Both the position numbers and the translations under genes were made by a program. The notes under the pieces were generated by a model. It made no database searches and had not been told where the DNA came from. It worked only from the letters and a program-made list of their open reading frames with translations. A stretch of DNA of 64,000 bases from Amylostereum areolatum (Eukaryota > Basidiomycota > Agaricomycetes > Russulales > Stereaceae), in assembly GCA_012932865.1 (NCBI GenBank), contig SAXG01000006.1:1-64000 (forward strand), written 5' to 3'. Each line of letters begins with the position of its first letter. Within the stretch, counting starts at the first letter, position 1. Shown here in pieces: positions 21,000-33,387 of this stretch.

Positions 21000-23900
21000 T
21001 CACAATGAGCTTATGGATTGGTGGGATAGTAGTGGGGAGACGGCTAGCGGACTCTGCAAAGTCATGACGGCCGCAGCCTGTGCACTGCGTATCGTCTCGT
21101 CCATGACGCCTGGGTCGGACAACGCTATCGGATTTTGGGTGAGCGCCGCGGTCACGGCACCCACCAACGTGTCACCGGCGCCTGTAACGTTGACAATGGT
21201 GTCGGGGTCAAGTGCGAGGGCGGGGAAATGCTTCAAGACCACTGTTTCCTCGATACCCCGAGCAACGATGTAGCGCCTACGTGGGTTGCTCCGTTCCTGC
21301 GCCCACTTCGCCGAGACCTCCTTCGGAACACGCATGGCTAGCAGAACGCCAAGGGCGCCACACTTGATGAGGAGGTGCTGGAAAAACGGGAGGAGATTCA
21401 CCGCCATTTGCGCCACACCCTGGTCGACAAGGAAGCCGAGCGAGTCCTTGTCATTGGCATGCGAGTCTGAGCTTGCACTCAGGCGAGCTAGTTGGTCAAG
21501 AGACATGCGAAACTCAGTGCCGATGGAGAAACGGTCAACAGTTTGCCACCAAACGTTGTGACTCATGAGATCGTGAGGTTCTTCGCGAACGCCGTTGTAG
21601 AGTTCGGCGAGTTCGAGAAGGTTTGGGGAAGCAAAGGTAACAGGTGATTGTGCAGTGCCGGTCGAATTCAGTGATGCAGAGATGGCAGGCAGTATCGCGG
21701 TTGATTTGATCACTGAGGTTGGCTCGCTGAGTTGGATTGCCTTCGTGAGCGGCGAACAGTCCAAGCCATGGAGAAAACTTACAAAAAAGCTATGGGAAGG
21801 TGAGTAGGGCAAAGGTAGGGATACAAGTACCAATCATGCTCACTCATGATGTGATGGTCATTGCAGTATTTGACGACATCGGTAAGAAGAGCAGGAGAGA
21901 GATTGGCGTCCATCAGTATTAAAGTGGAAGAATGCCGCTTGACTTGTTCAAGGACCTGCAGAATGCTTAAGTTGTCAGAACGTTTGGAATTGTCACATTA
22001 TTCGCACCTGGTGGGAGTTGAGGTCGCGGATGATGCCCATGTCTGCGACACCTCCTATTAGATCTCCTGCACCATCTACCACCATATTGCAAACGGCAGA
22101 TCTCGCACTGTCATTCACTACAAGACCGTCAGTTCGCATCCCCACACGTCCGATTTCCTCTGTGAGTAATCGACCAAAGGAGTCGCTGCCCACGGACGAC
22201 ACCAATGCCGTAGCATCCTGCAGGGAAGGGGAAGTCGAGGACAGTATCCGGTGGGCAGCTTCTGCTATGTTTCGGCCTACACCCCCTAGAGACAGCGAGA
22301 TGCTACCTGGCGAGGTAGAGTGCAAGCCACGATTTTGATTTGTACCGGAGACGTCCGCGGCCTGGGCGGTGATGTCGATGGCAGCAGAGCCAACTACGAT
22401 CAGCTTCGCGGGAGCCTTGATATTGGAAACCGAGGGAGTAGCAGAAGTCGTCTTTTGTGGCACAAAACCGGGCGTATGTGTCTACAATACCTTGGTCCTT
22501 CTGTCAGATATCTCCTTGATAACGCACCGAATGCTTACATTAGATTCGTTCCTTGCGCCCCCTTGTACCGCTAGTGCGGCATATGCTACAGCGATCTGAC
22601 CACCAACCAAAGCTGTATTCTCTATCAGCGCGATATCTGACAGAAGAACGTCAGAGGGTGATACAACGAGCAGTCAACCGAGTTCACGTACTGCTCTTCA
22701 ACGAGCTCCCCTGGGTCAGCTCGCCGACGCGTTGAAGAAGCCAAGGCGTAACCTCTTTGCCTCGTTTGCTCATCCCATTCTCTTCGGATTCGAGAACCGC
22801 TTGCTGAACCGCCTCTTGGATACGCTCGCCGATGGCCTCGTATTGAGCGGGGATGGGAACCCCGAAAAGTACTCCGTTCTGCATGCCCAAACTGTATTGG
22901 GTGTCTGAATGGTGAAAAGCTCAACGAGTCGGTATGCCATGGGTATAATTCCGGCTTACATAGAACATTGGCCGCCGTGGCAGGATCATCGATTCTCCAG
23001 GGACTCTGAGGCAGGATTATTCGCATCTGAAGATGGTTGTGAGAACGCAAAAATACCTTGAACTCGCTACGGGGGCTATAAAACGCAGGGAACTGGTGGC
23101 TCTTCCCGTAGGTGAACACTGGAACGCCTAGAGTCTCCTAAAACGTAAGGGTAAGCGAGACTTTAGCATAGCCACAAATTTTGCTTGCCAGATATTCAAG
23201 GGTTCTGAAGGCGAAGCGACACCGTCGGTCAAGAGGTCAAGCTTCAAGAGTAAATTCGACTTGAGACAGACCTTCCGATATCCAGGATTGATTTCACACC
23301 CGCAGACACGAGACCGACGGGGCACCGAGTCAGCTCTTGAAGATCAGCGGAGACATCCATAGCTTTCGGTGGTAGAAGATGGGCTGTAAGACTGGGTACG
23401 ATGGCATTGAAGTGTCACATACAATTTTCGCCACCACGATGTACCCCACCTAAGCTGAAAGGACATCGCCGAGTCAATGAGACATTGTACTCAATAATCA
23501 AGCAAGAGCGACAGACCCTCCTGTAGCAAAGACCTAGAGTACAGAGTTAACCGGTAAGCATAACGGGAAGAAGAGACCGATCTCGACATACTTTGATACC
23601 TGCTAGAGCTGCAAAAAGGAGGGTCGTACTGCATGTCGTACCCCCGTCCTTCTTGAGTGCAATGGCGGCCGCAAGATCCCGTCTCGACAGTTTGACCGAT
23701 CCTGGGTTGGACTTCGTATCGGCAAGGTATTCCAAATCCTTAGACTCGAGTCCAACCTTGACGCGTCCAGCAATCAAGCCTATGGTCGCTGGTATAGCGC
23801 CGGTCGAGCGCACGACGCGCTCTACAGACTGAGCTGTTTGCAAGTTGGTAGGGTGGGGCATGCCATGGGTGACGATGGTTGTTTCGAGCGCAACCAGTGG

Positions 23901-24056
23901 CTTGCCGGCCGCCAACGCGTCTTGCACTTCAGGATGAACGTCGATGGGCACTCCGCGAGATATTGCGTCGTTCAGAGAGGCTGGAAGTGCATGCCTCCGA
24001 GCTGTTGAGAACCTGCGAGCAAGTGGGAAACGCAACATAGCGCGACTGGCGTCCAT
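21000..24056 (-). CDS. Bifunctional pseudouridine-5'-phosphate glycosidase / PfkB-type pseudouridine kinase
   Basis: The N-terminal half (24056 to about 22550) is PsuG-like: PLVALETTIVTHGMPHPTN, KDGGTTCSTTLLFAALAGIK, SADLQELTRCPVGLVSAGVKS, then SLGMQNGVLFGVPIPA. The C-terminal half is a PfkB carbohydrate kinase: AKLIVVGSAAIDITAQ, ISLSLGGVGRNIAEAAHRI, ASPNLLELAELYNG and DTIVNVTGAGDTLVGAV with the catalytic Asp. Together they would phosphorylate pseudouridine and split the C-glycosidic bond to uracil and ribose 5-phosphate. The order glycosidase-kinase is known from fungal fusions. The leader MLRFPLARRFSTARRH looks like a mitochondrial presequence. I did not resolve every intron in the linker near 22450-22620, so the fusion rests on there being no stop-start gap and on the known architecture. 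Confidence 0.85.
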
Positions 24057-24195
24057 GTCGGGGTGTCTGTTGAGAAAGCAAGCTGTAGCGATTCGAATTC
24101 CAACTCTGCTTACTTGCTCACCGAGTCACACAGACACAGTCGACATTCGACCAAGTCTCCAACTCCTCAAGTCTACTTGACATCGTTTCGACGCG
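24057..24195. promoter_or_regulatory. Short divergent promoter
   Basis: Only 139 bases separate the start codons of the pseudouridine enzyme (minus) and the molybdopterin synthase subunit (plus), so both must be driven from this compact shared region. No TATA box is visible. Confidence 0.5.
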
Positions 24196-24755
24196 ATGGT
24201 GGCGTACAATGCAGCGTCGATCGAAGGCCGTCTCACTACAGACGATGGCGTGTGTGTCCTCACGTACGAACCCCTCGATGTGAACAAAATCATCTCTTCG
24301 GTCGCCGACGATGCAGCCGGGGCGACAGCGGTGTTCATCGGCACAACGCGCAACTCATTCAAAGGTCGTTGCAACTTCCTGGATTCATATCCGCAGCTCA
24401 CCCGTAGACTTCAGGCAGGGTCGTTACACGATTGGAATACGAGGCATACACCAAACTCGCTCTCAAGACCATGGCAAACATTCTTGGGGCAGCCCGTAAA
24501 TCCGCTGCACAGCCGTCTCACAATCCCACCGGAACTGTACCGGGTTTGCTACACACTGCAGTGCATCACAGGTTGGGCATGGTCCCTGTAGGCGACCCGT
24601 CCATCGTCATCGCCGTCTCCTCTCCCCATCGACGAGAGGCTTTTGTCGCATGTGAACTCATTCTCGAAGAAATCAAGGCCAAGGCACAGATCTGGAAAAG
24701 AGAATATTACGAAGGAGAGGATGAGGATACAGCGGAGTGGAAGGCCAATAGATGA
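24196..24755 (+). CDS. Molybdopterin synthase catalytic (large) subunit, MOCS2B/MoaE type
   Basis: Two exons join as SFKG then RVVTRLEYEAYTKLALKTM across an intron from about 24365 to 24416. Family blocks are ATAVFIGTTRN, VHHRLGMVPVGDPSIVIAVS with HR following, and KAKAQIWKREYYE, which contains the catalytic lysines. The enzyme adds the dithiolene sulfurs to precursor Z to form molybdopterin in the cytosol. The length of about 167 residues is normal. The partner sulfur-carrier subunit (MoaD/MOCS2A) is not in this window. Confidence 0.93.
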
Positions 24756-24872
24756 AATTGTGATACACATCGTGCACCAATACAATATTTGGGAGGCCTG
24801 CCATTCCGTCTTGAGATAAGGACTGGTTTTCTGTACAGGGTCTGCCACACCGCCACGGAGTGTGGATCAGGA

Positions 24873-26243
24873 CTAATCCACCTTCCACTCCTTCGTAATT
24901 GCGTCGTCTTCGCCGCTGACAAGGAGCTCGATGCTCCAAATCAAAAGTGTGAAAAAGATATTCATCCATCGCCACCAAACCTGGGACGAGTGGTCAAGGA
25001 CTATACAGGCCATGTTAGTTACTCGACCGAGGGCAACACTGTAAAAATTTATATACTTACGCAGCAGATGCGAGTAGACAGTCACAAGTGTCGCCTGACG
25101 ATATGTCAGCAGAACACGCGTGAACCTAGAGGTCTGTCCCAGAGGTACATGAGAAAGATCGCGCCCCACAAATCTCGTAAAGCCTACCGGTCGATCATCC
25201 AGGTCATCTTCGCCGCCGTATTCTGCCTCCCAACTGTCTGCGCCAATTGATGGAAGGATCCGTGCCGCGCCTAGGAGTATTGTTATGCGGTAAACGAGGG
25301 CCGCCAGTACTGGCTTCGGCAGGGTATTTGTGATAAAATTCACCAGCGTTTGCAGGTGAGGAAGCAGGTTTTCCAGGAGAGGTGCACTAGTAATCGATGT
25401 CAACTGTCCTGCGCGGCATCGGCTGAACAGAAACAAGACAAAGACGTACTAAGAAGAGATTGAGGCGAGATCAGAGTTTGACTCCTGCCCGTAGCCACAT
25501 AACCAAACATTGTAGGCCATGAACAAGGCCAATCCTGATGACTCGATGACGTTCGTCCGCCGCAGAACGAATCCGATTAGCGTGAGGAACAAGAACGCGG
25601 TCAGCGCGGCGCCCAGGAGGGTCGACGATAGTGGCGACATGGCCGCAGTAGGATACGACTGACAAGACAAAGAACATCAGCTAAGTGTATCCATCTCAAG
25701 TGAATAAACGCACCACTACGATCCACCACGCAGAGATGACATAGGCAACGGAGGAAGCGATGAGTAGACCAAATTGATACGCCTCGCCTTCGCCTACAAG
25801 TTCCCGTCCCACTTGCCCAAGCTTTTGTGCCACAAGCAGACTCGACATCGCCTCGAGGATAATGAAAAGAGGGCTGGAGAGTGTGAGGATGGTCCCCCAC
25901 CACGCAGCTGCGCTAAGCAGCCACGGTTGTACAGATTGCGAGAAGAGGTTGAAGCATAAGAGGAGGAGAAATGGTTGAACAGGGATTTGCATCACGGGGA
26001 GCACGGGTGAGCTCCAGAGGAGAATTAGCGTGCCATGAATCACGGATTGGAGGAATATAAGCAAGGAAAGGAGAAGAAATGCGGGTTTTGAAAGCGTGGA
26101 GAGCGTGAGTGGGAGGAAGACGATTACTTGAAGGAAGTTCGAGAGCCTGAGATGAATATCGGTCAATCTATGCACGAATGACGAAGGCGCGACACGCACT
26201 TCGCGGTGCTTGTCACCGCACTCCAGAGAAAGCGGGGACCCAT
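24873..26243 (-). CDS. ICE2: ICE2 family ER membrane protein
   Basis: The first exon (ATG at 26243, MGPRFLWSAVTSTAK) splices to LSNFLQVIVFLPLTLSTLSK, after which follow eight or more hydrophobic segments such as FLLLSLLIFLQSVIHGTLIL, ALTAFLFLTLIGFVLRRTNV and TLLIWSIELL. The sequences WWGTILTLSSPLFIILEAMS and LALFMAYNVWLCGYG correspond to conserved Ice2 regions. Ice2 shapes the cortical endoplasmic reticulum and regulates phospholipid and lipid-droplet metabolism. Tail-to-tail with the MOCS2B gene, 117 bases apart. Introns near 25040 and 25440 were accepted because the frame otherwise breaks. Confidence 0.85.
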
Positions 26244-26539
26244 GGACAATCGGCGAGACAGGAAAGTCTAGAGAAGGTGGGGGAGTTGGATGGCACCGAT
26301 GACTTTCGAGTGGTTCATGCGGTCATGGTGGAAGTGAAGCCATCACCGCCGCGCCGCCGCGCAAGTGGCACTCTTTCGGCGTCGTGCCTCGTCAGGAATG
26401 CAAAGACCTGTTTGACCACCGTCATGATCAAGCAAATGATATTATAGTCAATCGATATATTACAGAACTACACGCATGCAATCCACAGCGACACACAACA
26501 CAGCAAGAAAACATCACGATCTATCGATATCAGCATCCT

Positions 26540-28091
26540 CTAAGCCAACTGCTGTATGAGCTTTGGAGTATGGCGGAGGTCCGGGTGAAGAAGGCCTTTG
26601 CCTGCCGCAAGATCATGCCCGCGCGACCTGGCTGCAGGATGTGAAGGGGGAACGTAGAACTTGTCAATGATAGGGATCTGAAGGACATTCATTTTGGGCG
26701 TAATGACGATCATGGAGTTGGTTTTGATTTCCATCCAGTCAGCTGTGAACATCTGGGTGAGAATAGAAAGGACGACGGAAAATATCCAATATCCCAACCT
26801 TTCTCAAAGGTCAATGGTTCGCTCGCGATCTACGAATTCGAAGTGAGTGCATATTCGCGTTTATACAGTGCAGGAAGCTAACCATGATGATGTTCTCTCG
26901 TTTATCGGTCTTGGACATCTTGTAATGTCCCCCATCGGCATATTCACTGAATGTTGTTCCAGAGGAGAACCACTACACGGGGTGAGCAGGGCAAGTCGTT
27001 TGGAATTCACATCTGCACCCACCAGCGAAGCAGCTTCGTCATGACGCGACGACACATAGCGAGTTGCAACGACGCTCTCCCCATCAGTAACGCAAAAGTT
27101 CATCAGACTAGGCTAGCAAATGGACAAGCATTGATGCGTCTATCTCGGCCACAGAGTGTGCCGCGTCTCACCTGTGTGACACCAGCTTCTTCGGCGAGCA
27201 CATTCAGACTGGCGATAGTGTCGAGCATAGCTTGCTTGAGCTCTGTGTGAGTGAATGAGGTAGCATTGGCATCGGACAGCTGACCAAATGTGAACATACG
27301 CGTTGAATGAGACACATGCAATTCCTTACCTTAGACAAGAAAAGAGCAAAGGACCACTCGGAATCCGTGTTTCCCTGCACAACGTTGAAAATGTCATCGG
27401 GGAGCTGGGTCTGAAGCTTTCGTTTCAACTTTGGAAATTCTTCGACGCTTCCGTTGTGCATCCACTGCATCAGAGTTTAAGATGAAGTCTAAAAATGGCA
27501 TCAAAGGGGAACGCGCCATGAGTTTGCCATGTATGAAAGGATGGCAGTTGTCGAGGGACAGAGACCCGGCTGTCGTTGCTCGAACATGTCCGCTTATGAA
27601 ATGATTCAGATAATGTCGCTGGCCGAGACGGCAAGCAGAGAACATACAACACAAGAGGAGACTTAATCTTCTCTGCCAGCCTCGTGAGATTGATGTTGTT
27701 CCACGCCTAGTGATACGATCGCAGGATGAGCAGCTATATGCATACATGGGTTGAAATGCTCACGGGCGTTACCGATGTAAATATGCAGGGCTGGCTGCCT
27801 AACTCCTCGTCGTACACAGTATCATACCATCCTACAGAGCCCCGTCAACCCAAGAGCAGCACGTACATTTTGTTGCACTCACCAACGCCAAAGCCGTCAC
27901 CATTGATTGGTCTGCGATGATCTACACGTAGACGAGAGTCGAATGCTTGGTTGATGATGGAATGTGCCGGTCTAGTGAACAACTGGCGGGCCCCGTGGGG
28001 TATATAGCGCGTATTCGTAGGACGAGAGCCAGTGAGAGCTTACGTGTGAGAGTTGAACAGGTTTTCCCTTGTAGATGACAAGACGACACAT
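26540..28091 (-). CDS. DUG3: DUG3-type class II glutamine amidotransferase
   Basis: The protein begins MCRLVIYKGKPVQLSH; Cys2 would be the N-terminal nucleophile after Met removal. Later exons carry SINGDGFGVGWYD, FAHVRATTAGSLSLDNCHPF, MHNGSVEEFPKLKRKL, NVVQGNTDSEWSFALFLS and, near the end, SMIVITPKMNVLQIPIIDKF. These are the blocks of the DUG3 amidotransferase, which works with the peptidase DUG2/DUG1 to break down glutathione in the cytosol. The gene has roughly eight introns. An upstream in-frame non-ATG extension exists, but MCR is the required N-terminus, so the start is firm. Confidence 0.92.
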
Positions 28092-28592
28092 GATGGGGCG
28101 GTCTGGTAAGTAAAGTTCGGGGGGCTGAGTGGGTTGGATGAAGAGGATGGAAGAGGACAACGGAGAATCGAAGATCGTCTCGACCCGACGATGCGAGTCA
28201 TCGCCTTCAAGTTGTGCAGTGTGCCGATGGCCACGGGCTGGCCAGGGGCCACATATTCACTGGTTTCCGAAAATCTTGCGTGCTTTGAGCCAAAATGGCC
28301 TTCACTGTCAGTCGACATCATTGTATCAAGAGGGAAGCTGTGGCTCGGTCTTGACGCTCGCCTTTCACGATTGCGCAATTGGTGCCTTGTGGTACAACAA
28401 TCGTAATTAGGTTACAATCCTTATCTGGTACGCGTTCAAGTGGTTGTACACTCTTTCTCCCGCCCAAATCCCGCCATTACAACCCTGAATCCGACGAGTT
28501 CGCAACTCACACCTTCACTGCACGCCAGAACGATGCGTACCTTGAACCGCGAGATCAGTATCCAGCCGGGATATCATAAGCCTGAAAACGCC
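28092..28592. other. Intergenic gap between DUG3 and BTA1
   Basis: The 501 bases contain the DUG3 promoter and the 3' end of BTA1, both on the minus strand. Frames open here give no recognisable product, and I see no repeat or RNA gene. Confidence 0.45.
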
Positions 28593-31500
28593 TCACATGT
28601 TCACTCGGTCGATGGCCTCGTGCGGGCCCTCGCGCATCCCAAGGGCGGTGAGCTTGAAGCCTGCAAACTTGAAAGTCTCGTTGTACCAGGGGCATTTAGC
28701 CGCAGATCTCCAAAATACCATGCCCCCAGGCGGTAACACGCGATGCAGTTGGACGACTTCAGCGAGAGCCTCTTCCGACTCAGGTGCGAACCAGTCACTG
28801 GTACCCAACAAATTCGTGAAGGTAAGTTGCGTCCTGGTGGACAAGTGATACGTACAGATGATCCATGATGACGGCTTTGGTCACGGAACCGTCCGCTAGC
28901 CCCGTGAGAACGCTGAAAACGTTTAATACTTGATGACCAGATAGGAGATAGATAGACCTCACGTACTTGTTGATCGAATCGGTATGAAGACGGAAAGAAT
29001 CCAACATCTTGCCGTCGTCGGCCTTGAGAGCCTCGAACCCGCGGCGAGTGAGATAATCGGGGCAAGACTCCCGTGTATATTTACCCAACAAGCACTAGCA
29101 TGCGACATGATATTAGTACATGGTATTCATTGTGAGGAGTGATTTCTTACCAGTAGATAATGGTAGGCACCTTTGCTCAGGAGTGCGTGAGAGCCGATAG
29201 GATCCAGTGTATCCCTACGAGAAGTTGAGAAACTGAGTAAGTGGAACGGACCTCAAAGTGAGCTAGTTAACCTTATGAAGTCGGAGACAGAGCCTTCATT
29301 AGTGAACGCGTCCTTTTGGTTTTTAGGAACCTTTGGAAAGCATTCAGAACTGGTAGATTCATGAAGATATAGTCCATGGTCAACATACCCCAAGAGCATT
29401 CCACAAGAACACAGGACTGTCGACTAACCGCTGAACGATTGAGCCCTCGACAAATAGTTTCCGGAGCGACGTTGTCCAGATACGATCTTGTTCTTGGAGC
29501 GTTTGTGCCGCACAAAGTGCACGTACATCCGCCATCATCCCATTTATCTGCAGAAGCCAGCCCGCGATCCTTAGAGCCCAGCCAGAGTACCCGTGCCGGT
29601 AGAATGAAGTCTCGAAAGCATCCACGTTGATCCTCCAAAACTGATACGCAGGGGAAGACAGGTAGGGCGATAACCTTGAGTCAAGAATTTGTCGAAAGTT
29701 GGGAATCTTTCCTTCTCCGAACATAGCAAAAAGTTCTTCATATTCGAGGGCCTTAATCGCGGCGAGTTTGAGTTCTACGAGATGACCTTGGCTGAATGCG
29801 CATCCACTTTAGTTATCGTCCAACACAATAGCCGAAGCACAAACGTACCAAGGGTTCATATCAACAGCATGAATCCTCGCTGGTTGGGCATTGATGGCAT
29901 AATGGAGAACGTTGTCGCCTGCACTAGCAATGGCGAAGACTGTGTCCTTCTGCGTCAATTCGAGGTGAAGCATATCAACTTCCGGGTCTTCCCTACGAAC
30001 AGATGATTCAGGTAAGCGTTCTCAGTTACAATACAAAACGGTTATGTACCAAGTGAACGAGTAGATAAAAGTGCGGAACTGCGAATGCATCGGTGATTCG
30101 ACGTAAGGCAACCGCCAGATCTAGGCGATGTTTGGTCAAAGAGTAATCATGGCGAGCAAGAAAAACGCTTACATGCTTCAACTGATAGTGGAATGGGCTA
30201 GGTCCAAAGGATGTAAAGGTCTGTTCATTCGGTGGTAACCCGGGGGATACTCACCTAAGGGGAGGAGTGACGTTTATCACGATCATATCAGGCGCTTCAG
30301 CGATCGCTGCTTTCGCACATGCTTCGGATTCCAGAGCTCTCTCTCCAATAGAGAGGGGTGGAGGAATGTCAGATACCATAGTTGATGATGATGACGTTGA
30401 CAAAGTCGGGGACAGCAGCGGCGAAGAACCGCCGATCTTGTTCCCGCCTTCGACCTCGAACACATAAGACAGCCTTGACGTATCGCGAGAGCGGGAGCAC
30501 CCTATCCAGATATAATAGGGTATACGGACGATGAGAGGCGCGATAAACTTGTTCCGACCGTTGTATGTCTTAATCTACGAGGAGTAGGTTTCGCATAATG
30601 GAAGGAAAGAGAAGCACGAAAGTGACCGTACCGTTCCAAATCTGTATTCGAGATAGTCTGGGTTCTATGGTCAGATGTGAAGCACTGGCGTGAACAAGAG
30701 GCTTCCTTACCTCGACGACCTGGTGAAAGGTCCACATGGTCGAAATCGAACCAGATCTGATGTACATTAGATTACCAACCGCAACGCAGTATTGTAGGGT
30801 GCTTACCTGCCAGAACCATCGAGTAAACCAGCTGCATGTCTTGGATACACCACCATCAGCTATAGAACGCGCATTAGCATAGCACAAAGCGGCAATGTCA
30901 GAGCGCGTCACCCTTCAGAGATGTTTCCTTTCCAGCCGTGTAGAAGTCCACTACAGATAACAAACCTTGCGATGGGTCCAGAAGGTAATCAATCTTATCG
31001 AGAAGACTGTGGTATGCGGGTATCTGAGGGTGTGTAAGCAACAGCAGGAGGGAACCGAAAGACCTAGCATACCATGGAAAGCGAATAGCTTAAAGAGACG
31101 AAACTGACACTCCCTCGAGGGTGTATCCCATCACTCCACTCCGGAAGATAAAATGTAGATGCGTCTTGACAGATACAAGTTACGTTGGACCATCCTCGCG
31201 AAGCGAAGCGCTCTTGTGCGAGGTTCAGGAGAGACTGACATAGGTCGACAACGTATATGGCGTCAAATGAGGAAACAGGGAAGTGTGCGTCCATCGCCTC
31301 GATGTTCCAACCTGCAGAAATGCTTTGTTAGAATAAATAAAATGCACGTGGATTTCCGCACCTGTTCCTCCTCCGATGTCCACCCACACGAGCCGTGCCT
31401 TTGGATTGCGCTCGCGAAGCACGCGTAAGTGGGCTGCGCTCATAGACAGCATCGTGTTCCGTCCGCGCAAGAGCCCAGCACGCGTCTCATCGTAAACGTC

Positions 31501-31885
31501 GGCCTGACCTTGGTAGAACTAATGGAGAGTAGGAATGCGCCCAGGAGGGAACTGCAGCTGCAAATAGTCACCTTATCCAGTCGAGCCTTCTGGTCTTTAT
31601 TGTCGCCCAGAGGCACGATGAAGCAATGCCAGACAAAGAGGATGTATGTCCGGAGCTCAATCCAGAGACTGTAGGCGGCCAGGATGAGACCTGTGATAAA
31701 AATCACCCATCCCGACAACGTAGGATGTCCTATGGTCTGGGCGAGGTTCGCTTGGAAGCGGCTAGGTGGGGAGCACGAGATCAAAAAAGGCGAAAACGAT
31801 GAGCACGAAGGACGCACCCGAAATACAAGTAGATCAAGACCGCGCCCAAGATGGGAAGGACAGAGAAGAGCGACGGAGATCTCAT
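28593..31885 (-). CDS. BTA1: Betaine lipid (DGTS) synthase, BTA1 type
   Basis: After a hydrophobic N-terminus (SPSLFSVLPILGAVLIYLYF) the first half is an SAM-dependent methyltransferase: ARLVWVDIGGGTG, SSFDAIYVVDLCQSLLNLAQ, then NVTCICQDASTF. The second half matches the 3-amino-3-carboxypropyl transferase: FAIASAGDNVLHYAINAQPA, ARIHAVDMNP, YQFWRINVDAFETSFYRHGY, HALLSKGAYHYLL and PPGGMVFWRSAAKCPWY. Together they build diacylglyceryl-trimethylhomoserine from diacylglycerol and S-adenosylmethionine in the ER. The lipid can replace phosphatidylcholine when phosphate is scarce. The ATG at 31885 was chosen because it gives the membrane anchor; in-frame upstream Met codons could extend it. The gene is split by about ten introns. 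Confidence 0.92.
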
Positions 31886-32468
31886 ATGGAAGTCAGATGA
31901 GGGGGTGCAAGGATACCCCAGCCACATCCCGACGCTTTGTACATTTTTTTCAAGTAAACGGTATCTGGACAGGGGACTTGGGATCGCGGTAGAGAGCGCG
32001 AAGCCACCAATGAGAACATCCGATGACAACACGACGGTGGTTGACGAGTCAGGCTGTTTGAACGTGTGCACTTAGATGTGGAGGCCACGTTCGCCGCGGC
32101 GTCGTGGCGTCACCCACGCGCGCACTAGTGGACGCGTATTTTGAATGTCTGGATTTTGGAGGACCCGTCGCTTCCACTTTCGCTGAACAATGGCGCACTG
32201 TTTTCCAATCGAGGATGTTGTAAAAGGTGAAGAGGACCGGTCAGAAAGTGATCAGGCGAGAGAACAGGGAAGAACGTACAATTCCTCGCGACGGTGAGGG
32301 AGCACTGAGCATCTCAGCATACTCAGGTTGTAAAGATAAGTATTGGCGTTCGAGGTACGACTTGGTACCCAACTGCAACCTGCGCCGGGCGCAAAGAGTG
32401 GCAGACACGTGTGTTTTTTTGGTAGCCAGATTAGCACTTGCCCGCGCTCTTTTATCCAGAATTACCAT
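31886..32468. other. Intergenic region upstream of BTA1
   Basis: The 583 bases hold the BTA1 promoter and end at the inverted-repeat element. A short plus-strand frame from an ATG at 32190 is only about 35 codons and has no support. Nothing else is recognised. Confidence 0.4.
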
Positions 32469-32506
32469 CACTGCGGCGAACGGCGAGATTACTCCCGGGG
32501 AGAATC
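32469..32506 (+). repeat. Left terminal inverted repeat
   Basis: It starts CACTGCGGCGAACGG and ends GGGGAGAATC, and matches the right arm with no mismatch over 38 bases. Weaker inverted similarity (GAATGA then CAGATTCC) continues for about 30 further bases inward. Confidence 0.92.
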
Positions 32507-33025
32507 TACGTAGAATGAACAGATTCCCTCCTGATTCTCACCATATCCTGGATAGATTCTCTACCAGGGAGAATTTGCAGAGAGAACACGGATTCTCTCA
32601 GAATGTTCCCTCTAGATTATCCCGAGTTTCCGCCTAATTTCACAGCTGGAGCACTTATTCCCGTGTAAGCCCTCTTATTATTTCCGTGAGAAAAGTCGCG
32701 TCGTTGCGACTTCAATCGACGCGATTCTCTACCTCCCCACATCCATCTCGTTCTCCTTCATCCTCCACCCGATTTATTATCGCACCACTATACGAGGCCG
32801 ATTATCGTCCTGGTCGAGCGCTACACCCATGGTAAGTCTTCAAAAACTCGTTTACACTAGTACTGACTGTTGCTGCACACCGGACTGCAAAGAGAGCCGA
32901 GAAGGCTACAAAGGGTATCGTGTTTCGGGCATCTGTGTCGAGTCGTGTGGTGCGTCGAACCATTCTGTTTATCTAAGTGCGATTGATTACGCCAGCAGAA
33001 AATTTGAAGCGGCAGCGAAGACAAG

Positions 33026-33387
33026 ATGCAGCGTACGTTGCTTCACACCCTTCCCTCGGAGTCCATCCCCTTCCCCGCCTTCCTGATAGTTTCTGATAGC
33101 ATCAGCCCTGATATCAAATCCCTCCAGACGGTTGTTTATTGGCTCAATAAGGTGCGCATTTATTCTCTTAAGTCGATCACTCCACCTTTCCCTCATTGAT
33201 TATACCATAGGCAGTACAGCACTACATATACAGACAGCCCTTCTCCGAGGTGGGCAACACTTTGTTTAAGCCCGTCTTCTCAATCTTACTAATCTGTTTG
33301 CACTGCTAGACCCACAAAATCCCCTCCGAGTCCCTACACTCTGCTCCGCACTGGGAGATGGAGCTTCAGCTGGGACCCCACTCGTAA
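33026..33387 (+). CDS. Possible small spliced frame inside the element
   Basis: An ATG at 33026 opens a frame of 42 codons ending at a GTGCGC donor. A 39-base exon (AVQHYIYRQPFSE) and a last exon ending MELQLGPHS then TAA follow; both introns are phase 0 with GT..TAG ends. The product would be about 80 residues with no recognised domain. A pyrimidine-rich leader and an ATG followed directly by GTAAGT at 32829 suggest a more 5' exon, but I could not join it without a stop. It may be captured host sequence or chance. Confidence 0.25.

Noticed and set aside
32190..32294. Short plus-strand frame beside the element as a gene disrupted by the insertion
   Set aside because: It is only about 35 codons, and nothing to the right of the element continues it; the insertion appears to be intergenic.
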